A stretch of 64,000 bases of DNA from Bryoerythrophyllum caledonicum (Eukaryota > Streptophyta > Bryopsida > Pottiales > Pottiaceae). The stretch lies in the NCBI GenBank assembly GCA_963971425.1, contig OZ020522.1, positions 2,392,168 to 2,456,167 of the forward strand. The letters run 5' to 3'. The notes beneath the pieces are model-generated. The model searched no databases. It was not told the origin of the DNA and worked only from the letters and a program-made list of their open reading frames with translations. Positions 56,573 to 64,000 of this stretch are shown here, piece after piece (position 1 is the stretch's first letter; each line of letters opens with the position of its first letter). A program made the position numbers and the translations under genes.

Positions 56573-57233
56573 ACCACAACCCTAACAAAAAACACTCAAA
56601 CAACTTCTAACACAAATATATTCAAAAATCCACATATCAACACAATTATAAAAATACTCAAAATATATACAAACTCTAAGAGCATGATTAGCACCTTAAA
56701 AACCACTCACATAACTCCAAAAATAATAAGCACAACTACCTCTCTAAACAATATAAATATATAGCCAAAGAAAACATCGAAATAAAAAAACATTCGCTAC
56801 AAATAAAAAACCCAACAAATACACAATATACCACTACGAATATAAGCAGATCATGATTTTACTGGTTTGTAGTCTGATTCGTTATCTGTATTTAGATTTG
56901 TCTACGACTAGCTTGATCGGTGATCTTGATTGATTCTAGTGATGATGTGAGACTGATAAGGCTTTTTCGTTATCGATTGGCGGTTTTCACATTGCCGATT
57001 GTGCTAGTTTGTGTTTTTTTCCTTTACTCATGTGATAATTAATCTAACATGCTCTGCTGCATCAGACTGCATAGAAAACCCAACTGCTATAAAAAAAACT
57101 TGAATTGCACTTTAAATGTGCATCGAAAGTGCCATGGATTTTATATCTGATGTTCTTTTATCATGAATGCAGCTGAGAAATTATTCTGAGATGGTGACAG
57201 AATGCTGAGTTGCAGGGTTTAGGAAGTGGTTGA
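55331..57233. other. No gene recognised; A/C-rich tract with (TA)n and the SUS leader region
   Basis: 55331-56150 has no recognisable gene. 56160-56830 is extremely A/C-rich and nearly free of G on the plus strand, the same composition as the coding strand of the LINE, so it may be a LINE or 5' UTR fragment in plus orientation. 56840-57233 precedes the sucrose synthase start; the AG at 57213-57214 (GAGTTGCAG) could be the acceptor of a leader intron, which plant sucrose synthase genes commonly have. Confidence 0.4.
56541..56571. repeat. (TA)n microsatellite
   Basis: About 15 uninterrupted TA units within the A/C-rich tract. Confidence 0.95.
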
Positions 57234-60200
57234 ATGGCATCAGGATCGCCACGGCGGGCCGGGTTCCGGCGGCTGAACAGCGTCCAGGAGAGTGCAGCAG
57301 GCCGTGGAGGATCATCGCAACAGAATCCTCGACCTGCTCTCTCGGTAAGATGTCCATCTCCAACATCAATCAAAGAGATCTAGAATATGTCATTCACATA
57401 TTCGTACAAAACAGTCTTTTCTGGAAAAACCCGAAATCAGTGAGGACTTTCTTATCGACGTATGCTTGCCACACATGCAACTGTGTTTGTTCTTTCTTGC
57501 AGGTATGTGAAGCAGGGGCGCACCATTCTGCAGCTACATCACGTCCTTCACGATGAGCTCAACCATATCGCAGACGAATTAGACAAGGCGGCAGAGATCA
57601 AAGACGGCGCCTTCGGAAAGCTCCTCTACAACTGCCAGGTATTGCATCGTCGATCGCGGTGTGTCTGGTTTGAAGGTGTTTTTCTTGGGATCTTCATGGT
57701 GACGAGTTCGAAGAGTGAGTGGGTGCAGGAGGTGATTATGGTGCCGCCGTGGGTGGGATTCGCGGTGCGTCCGCGGCAAGGCTGGGAGTACGTGCGAATC
57801 AACGTGGAGGAGCTGACTCTAGAGGAGCTCACGGTGTCAGAGTACTTGGGTTTCAAGGAACTGCTCGCCAGCGGCATCGAGTGCAGTGAGCACGATCGTG
57901 AGCAGTGAACGTTCGTGCTGGAGCTGGACCTGGCGCCGTTCAACGCCCACTTCCCGCAGATGACGCGGCCGTCGTCGTTCGGGCATGGCGTGCAGTTCCT
58001 GAACCGGCACTTGTCATCGAAGCTGTTCCACGAGCCCGAGAGTGTCGAGCCGTTGTTCCAGTTCCTCAAGAGGCACATGAGATACCGCGGACAGGTCATG
58101 CCTTCTCTCCATCACAAAGATCATGTGATTTTGTTTATTCTAGGTGTAATATGTCATGGCTCTAGATCTTCTACTTATTTTACATAGATGCAGCGCTAGC
58201 TCTCATTGGTTGTGTTCCTGTTGCAGACTTTGATGTTGAATGAGCGGATTGCGAGGTTGGCGAGGCTGCGTCCGCAGTTGATCAAAGCCGAGGAAGCGCT
58301 GAGCGAGCTCCTGGAGAACACCCCATTCGCAGACTTCGCACTCACGTAAGAGACTCTTCGACCGGGCCTCTTTCTTACGGTTACTGCTTATATGGCTACA
58401 TTCGTTCAATGATACATGATGCAGCAGAGCATGTTAGACTTATCACATGAGTAGAGAAAAAGAACACATTAGACAGCACAGTTGGCAATATGGAAACCGC
58501 CACAAGCCTTTTTGTTTGGTGTTTACATTAGATTGTGAGTACCTTTGGTTTGCAGGTTTCAGGGTTACAGGTTGGAGAAAGGATGGGGCAATACAGCAGG
58601 TCGGGTTCTGGAAACGATTAAATTTCTGGCGGATCTGCGTCACGCTCCGGATCCAGGCACCTTGGAGAAGTTCCTGGCGCGCATTCCGATGGTGCTCAGC
58701 GTTGTGATTGTATCGCCTCATGGCTACTTCGACCAAGAAGGCGTCCTCGGATTGCCGGACACCGGTGGTCAGGTTTACATCCAGTTGTGCCAGTCGCTCC
58801 TGATTAGAGTTCCGAGTATTTCTTGTGTGGCTTGTCTGAGATGGTTTTAACCCACTTCCATCCCATTATCACCCCTTCAATTTCAAATAAAGGTTTGCTT
58901 TTAGTCAAGACACCTTACTTTTGGTCGGCGCTTTAGGACATACCTGTTGCCGTTAACATGGCAGCACACTTTGAAAATTCACAACTAATTCACATTTCAT
59001 TGGAAAAATATGAAATCACTTGGGTTAAAATTGTAATTCTATTGGCTATCACTGAAAAGTAAATGGAGTTATTATTTGGGCTCTCCATATATGCACATTG
59101 CTTAACTTTGTCTTACTTACCTTACTTACCTACCTTAGTGGGGAAGCAAACTAGAAAAGGTAGGCAGAAGAAAGATAAGGACTCTGCTAGAAATGATAAG
59201 TTGTGGACTACAGCAAATCAATCCTTCTCAACCCATGTGCTCAAGATGATGTAGAGTAGGAATCAACTCAATTTTACCACCATCAACATAATGGTGCAGG
59301 TTTACCCAGTTGCTGAATGTCATGTGTGGAGATGCTGCGCAGGTGGTGTACATTTTGGACCAGGTGGGAGCTCTGAAGAACGAGATGCTTGAGAATTTGC
59401 AGCTGCAAGGACTGGACTCCATATATAAGCCGCGGATCGTAGTTGTAAGAGCTATCTTCTCGTTATTTTACGTAGTGATTGCTGATTGTGCCATCTCTTT
59501 TCAGACTTCTTGCCGCATTCTTACAAGGTGAATTGACGCTGCTGATCTGGTGATTGGCAGCTGACGCGCCTACTCCCCAACGCCATTAAGACGACCTGCA
59601 ACCAGCGAGTGGAGAAAGTCATCGGCACCCAGTTCTCGCACATCTTGCGGATCCCCTTCCGCCACGATGGGAAAATCTTGAAGAATTGGATCTCTCGCTT
59701 TGATGTTTATCCCTACTTGGAAACTTACGCGCGGGTTAGACCATTGTATCACACCCTCCGTTGCATGTAAAAAGAGAAGTCTTTTACTCATTTTTGAAAA
59801 ATGTGATGTGGAGTTTTTAATAAACTCAGGTCTTATATTGGTCATCAAAATCTTGAGTACAATTCTAACCTTTTTGTATTCTGAACATGCAAATGCAACA
59901 GGGCTTGTTCGGTAATGACATGAATAGAAAAGAATCATGTATTGGTCGAGGATAGAAAGCGCAACTGGAAATATGAAATCGGCTAATGTCAGGAACATGG
60001 TTCTAACATATCTCACTCTTTGAGAATTTATTTCATATCGTGTCCAGTTTAATTTTTTTAACTCTGAAGTTAGTCGGTGACTGTCTAATGCGCAGAACGT
60101 CGTCATGTTTGTGTTTCCAGGGGGCAGCTAGTGAGATTTGTGCTTATCTTTCAGGACCACCTGATTTGATCATCGGCAACTACAGCGACGGCAATCTGGT

Positions 60201-60403
60201 GGCCACTTTGGTCACACTTTACGGAGACGGAGCGCCGCTTTACAAGATTGCACCCGGCTATTGAACGCCTCTTGTACAGCCCTGATCAAACAGATGAGCA
60301 CATGTAAGCCATGAATTTACCAGAAGTGTCCATTGTTAAAGGGTGCCAAGGACGTTTGCTATAGTGAAGAATTTGGGAAAATTTGCCCAATTCTAAGTCA
60401 TAA

Positions 60404-60477
60404 TTCAATGCCAAGGGTGAGTTTCTGTGGTCATGTGGCATGGTATATTATGACCTGGAATCTCACCCTTGGCATTG
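60404..60477. repeat. Hairpin in a sucrose synthase intron
   Basis: TTCAATGCCAAGGGTGAG (about 60404) pairs with CTCACCCTTGGCATTGTA (about 60461), with a loop of about 40 bases. It is probably a small foldback insertion in the intron between exons 8 and 9. Confidence 0.75.
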
Positions 60478-61581
60478 TATGTTATGGCATGGCATGGTTT
60501 CATGTCTCATGTGGCAGTTGTGTGGTAATATGGAGATGTGTGCTATAGTTTCTCTAGCACCTCCAAATTGCCACATGTTAATTTAGTGATTTGGAGGTGA
60601 CCATGGAAAATCATTTCAAATCATGCAGGGAGTCCCATCATGCACTCTGCTACTTCTTAAATAATCACTAAAAGTTTCTGGAAAGGTTTGAGTTCTACCT
60701 GAGTCAAACGAAGAAAATTAGCCTTATAATCAATGAGGTAGTTTGGATACATACAACAAATTATTATTTTAATCTACAAAGGTTTGAAGTAGTAGGATTA
60801 TTTTCAGCTTCAGCGTTTCTTTTCCTCTTCCTACAAACAATGATATTTCTTTTGCAATCAGTGGTGTCATAGATAAGAGCAAACCTGTTATCTTCACAAT
60901 GGCAGGCCTGGATAGAGTGAAGACCTTGACCGGTCTAGTGGAGCTCTACGCAAGGAACTAGCAGCCGAGAGATCTGGCCCAGTTGGTGATAGTTGGAGGC
61001 GAGATTGACCCTGCAAAGTCAATAGATCGGGAGGAGGTGAAAGAGATTGAGAAGATGCACAGCTTAGTGAAAGAGCATGCCTTGCAGAAGAACTTGAGAT
61101 GGATCCGGTCCCAGACCAACCGAGTGCAAAACGGGGAGCTCTACTGCTACATTGCGGATGTGGGTGGCATCTTCGTACAACCAGCTCTCTACGAGGGGTT
61201 TGGGCTCACGCTAGTGGAGGCCATGATGTGCGGATTGCCCACTTTTGCTACTTGTCATGGTGGCCCTGCGGAGATTATCGACTTGGAAAATCCGGGTTCC
61301 ATATTTGACCCTTATCACCCTCATCAAGTGGCAGATGAGCTTGTGGCTTTCTTCAAGAAAGTTAGAGCGGATCCTAGTGTTTGGACCAAAATCTCTGAGG
61401 CAGCTTTGCAACGCATTTATTCCAGGTGGGTGAGCGTTACCCCCCACTCCTTAAAACCTCAAGTCACTTAAAGTTTTGAACAAGATAACCCCGCTTCTCA
61501 TTCTGAGTTATTTGTAAAGCCACCTCAAGTTCAAGTAAGACACCTCCTCTTTCGAAGCATTACACTACTTTTTCCTCGTCA

Positions 61582-61815
61582 TAACCCTTAAACGTCAGAA
61601 GGTGCCACCGGTGGCCACAATATTCTACATGTATGGTGTCGTATTTGAACATGATAAAGTTTAGATATTGATATGACCTCCAAATGAAAGATGTTGACTA
61701 AAGAATCTTCAATCTAAAGGTGTAAGTCTTGCTAAAAATTATTACATTTTTTAAATATTCGTAGAAGTAAAATATGTGCCTATACATACGGTTCCCAACT
61801 ATTGTTCAAGGGTTA
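61582..61815. repeat. TIR element, family B, copy 2 (in sucrose synthase intron)
   Basis: A 234-bp element with TAACCCTTAAAC at the left and its counterpart TAACCCTTGAAC (reverse complement of the right end). The interior shares TGACCTCCAAATGAAAGATG with the other copies. It lies in the intron 61426-62052 and has no coding capacity. Class uncertain; its size and form are MITE-like. Confidence 0.8.
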
Positions 61816-62778
61816 ATAGATATATAGTGGTCTTTTGATTAGAATTCTTCAAGTTACAATGGAAGAATTTGGTGAAATACTTCAAAGCCAAAGTGGCTTT
61901 GGCTATCTTTGAGAGTTTGCAGTATTTGCTGCCACTTGAGACTCACGGCATATCTTTTTTTAAACTTTGGGTGTCTATACAAATAACTCTCATGACTCTA
62001 TCAGTTGACCTTTCACTAGTGATGTCTAATTTGTGTTGTTGGAGCATTGCAGCTTCACATGGAATTTGTATTTGGAGCACTTGATGACACTCACTAATAT
62101 TTATGGATTCTGGAAGTACCTCTCCAATCTGCACAGGCGTGAAGCACGATGATATTTGGCGATGTTTTATATCTTGAAGTTCCGAGAGTTGGTATGGAAC
62201 TCAGCCTCATTACAGTAGCACTCTTCCAATATCTTTAGTTACAACATCAATTCCTCAATTGATCTTAATTTGAAAAAATTCAGTAGTTATCTACTAAAGC
62301 TGTCTGTTGTTGTCATAGCTCATAAAGAATCATTAGAAATTACTAGAATGAGGTTGTCATTGGAAGAAAGAAAGCTTGCCTAATAACGTGGAATAGGTTT
62401 GATGCACATATTAAGGAGCCTCTGTCAATAGGTTTGGTGGACCATATCTTTGTTCATCTTGGGCACTTTGGGGGTTAACCCCAAACTGCCCCCAACATAT
62501 TGGTTTCTCATAAACCTTTCATGCTTGGTGTCTCATAAATAGACATTTGTGTCATCCATTTTGAGGAGATTATTTATCTTATTATATGTGAAAGAAGATA
62601 GAATGATTTTTATTCCATTCTTATTACATATAATCTTGAAGTGAATAATTCTTTTTTAGTACGAACATTGAGGAATAACAATTGAATTTTGAGCTGAATT
62701 TGATTGTACCAGGTCAAGACAATACCTCTGTCAAAGGACAACAAAGGTCTAGAAGAGAAGACTGAGGTGAAAGCTTAG

Positions 62779-63125
62779 CAGGGCCCTGAGAGGCAGCCAT
62801 GGTTGGTGTGCAATGACTGGATATGGACATAGTGGTGGAATGTAAAGACACTCTAGTTTAGGTCACATCATCACAAAATTATCTAGAGTGGCAAAATATC
62901 TTGATCCATTCTGATGTTCACTTGTATCATAATTCAAGTTTTTGTGTTGAATTATGCTAATACCAAACTTTACACAATGCCAAACCCGTTGATAGAATGC
63001 CTTTGCTGTGTAATTTGTGTATTAAACTTTGTATGGCAGCTAAAGCCAACACCTTTTTGAGATCTGTAATCACTTTTCAAGAGTTGATACTTCCATGGAC
63101 TGATACAAGAGTCCAGTATTTGTTT
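62779..63125. other. Sucrose synthase 3' flank
   Basis: No gene. It probably contains the former 3' UTR of the pseudogene directly after the TAG at 62776-62778. Confidence 0.4.
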
Positions 63126-63357
63126 TAACCCTTCAAGTTATAACCACCTGTTGGTGGCTATACTTTTCGACAGGTATGGTATCATATTTGAACATGATAA
63201 GGTTCAGATATTGAAATGACCTCCAAATGAGAGATGTTAGTTGAAGAATCTTCAACCCAAAGGTGTCAGTCTTGTTATAATTTAATACATTTTTAATACT
63301 CTGCACAGTAAAATACATGCGTGTATATATTGGTTCCCAAATGACGTGTAAGGGTTA
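63126..63357. repeat. TIR element, family B, copy 3
   Basis: A 232-bp element with TAACCCTTCAAG at the left and ...GTGTAAGGGTTA at the right. It shares AACATGATAAGGTTCAGATA and TGACCTCCAAATGAGAGATG with copies 1 and 2. The two copies here are in the same orientation, 1.5 kb apart. Confidence 0.8.
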
Positions 63358-63636
63358 AGAACCTCAAAGTGCACCCACATGTGCAGGTGGTAATGTTGAG
63401 TTTTATCATGTAACATTTACAACTGACGTGTATCACTTCATGTAGGAAGCCTGTTGCTCAATGGAGTTATCTTGGTAGAACTGTTAACTTGTTGGAACAT
63501 TGATGTGTTATATACACATCATCTAGGGATTCAAAAATGGCATAAACATCATCATGCAGAACTGAACTCAAGTTTTCATGTTGGAAAGTTATGTTTTATC
63601 TTCCATAACATGAAATACCATCCTCTTGATCTCACA

Positions 63637-64000
63637 CTACACTAAAATTTATGTTTAGTGTAGTGGTACGAATAGTGTACTTACCCTAGTACACTATTTG
63701 TAAAGAAGTTGACAATTGGTGTTAACTGCCAATGTCATAAATGTAACCTTCACTAAAACCCCAATCAATCCCCCAATCAATCCCCCAATCATTCCAGCCC
63801 ATGCTTCTCTTCATTTGCAACTTTCAAATGGCCATAACTCATTCAAAACTTGTCCAAATTGGGCAAATGAGGTGTTTTTTAGCATCTACATTTTCTGTAG
63901 ATGCCAGAAAACACCTCATGTGCCCAATTTGGATTAATATTGAATGAGTTGTGGCCGATTGAAAGTTGCTGATAAGATACTCTGACAGCCTCGACTGCTG
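63637..64000. repeat. Family A TIR element, inverted copy, runs off the window
   Basis: It begins CTACACTAAAATTTATGTTT and continues AATAGTGTACTTACCCTAGT, the reverse complement of 5035-5060 in the first copy (ACTAGGGTAAGTACACTATT). A triplicated CCCCAATCAATC motif corresponds to GATTGGGTGGTTGATTAG near 4968. The right end is not reached, and a foldback sits inside it. Confidence 0.65.
63825..63960. repeat. Foldback palindrome at window end
   Basis: GGCCATAACTCATTCAAAAC and AAATTGGGCAAATGAGGTGT on the left pair with ACACCTCATGTGCCCAATTT and AATGAGTTGTGGCC on the right, centred near 63895. Arms are about 65 bp with almost no loop. The centre shares GCATCTACATTTTC with the inverted repeat at about 1125. 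Confidence 0.85.

Larger units (their letters stand above)
57234..62778 (+). pseudogene. SUS: Sucrose synthase pseudogene, 11 exons recognisable
   Basis: The family enzyme interconverts sucrose plus UDP with UDP-glucose plus fructose. Exons: 57234-57344, 57503-57638, 57729-58094, 58227-58345, 58556-58772, 59343-59444, 59561-59734, 60121-60303, 60862-61425, 62053-62191, 62713-62778, all with GT/AG junctions in phase. Visible signatures: RRLNSVQE (the N-terminal phosphorylation-site region), [89 protein letters not shown] and C-terminal FYILKFREL-VKTIPLSKD. Damage: one base missing in exon 1 (57290 region), stops at about 57906 (EQ-stop-TFVLE), 60959 (ARN-stop-QPRD) and 62149 (REAR-stop-YLAMF), and an internal deletion of about 125 codons joining LYKIA to AIERLLYSPDQTDEH in exon 8 (near 60255). 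The deletion removes part of the glucosyltransferase domain, so no activity is possible. Confidence 0.93.

Noticed and set aside
58773-59342. Insertion disrupting sucrose synthase between PDTGGQ and VVYILD
   Set aside because: It is a normal intron at a position shared with plant sucrose synthase genes, with GT and AG ends.
1-64000. CRISPR arrays, bacterial operons, riboswitches
   Set aside because: Spliced plant genes and eukaryotic transposons throughout; no regularly spaced identical repeats.
1-64000. tRNA, rRNA or snRNA genes
   Set aside because: No cloverleaf A/B-box pairs or rRNA-like sequence noticed on reading; a tRNAscan or Rfam run would be decisive.

Overview
The window looks like a transposon-rich stretch of a land-plant nuclear genome. 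It carries four host genes with plant-type introns: cytosolic ribosomal proteins L31 and L29, plastid protoporphyrinogen IX oxidase, and a decayed sucrose synthase. Telo-box motifs (AAACCCTA) sit upstream of both ribosomal protein genes. The mobile-element mix (a Tc1-type DD34E element, a hAT-like family of a type I associate with mosses and liverworts, and a LINE of algal architecture) suggests a bryophyte or another non-seed plant. That placement is inference of moderate-to-low confidence.

Layout. 1-2.5 kb is a decayed hAT-like element on the minus strand holding a smaller inverted-repeat insertion. 3.7-5.1 kb holds a large foldback repeat and a short TIR element. 5.2-6.8 kb is an almost complete Tc1/mariner element with TA target duplications. 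7.4-8.1 kb (minus) is RPL31 and 9.8-14.2 kb (plus) is an intact 11-exon PPOX gene. 15.5-21.7 kb is a Copia fossil (minus) split by a 3.0 kb CACTA element with a clean 3-bp target duplication. 24.0-25.8 kb is a PIF/Harbinger-like non-autonomous element. 25.9-35.1 kb is a second Copia fossil (plus) whose 5' LTR was hit by a 3.88 kb element of unknown class. 36.0-36.4 kb (minus) is RPL29.

38-54 kb is the most unusual part. A long minus-strand LINE (about 40.35-52.0 kb) carries an APE-type endonuclease, reverse transcriptase, a possible methyltransferase-like domain, RNase H, and a C-terminal zinc-finger plus restriction-enzyme-like nuclease segment. A 2A-like ribosome-skipping motif (GDIETNPGP) lies near its N terminus. 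The layout resembles the dual-endonuclease Dualen/RandI LINEs of green algae. The LINE is split by a second 3.87 kb copy of the unknown element, in opposite orientation to the first and flanked by an exact 5-bp duplication. Two diverged copies of an ORF1/gag-like protein lie on either side of the LINE.

57.2-62.8 kb is a sucrose synthase pseudogene. All eleven detected exons keep GT/AG junctions, but it has a frameshift, three stops and a large catalytic-domain deletion. Two copies of a TIR element (a third lies at 21.7 kb) sit in and just after it, and a foldback repeat closes the window. The host genes are unrelated housekeeping and metabolic genes; the rest is layered mobile DNA, much of it showing CGA-to-TGA decay typical of methylated repeats.
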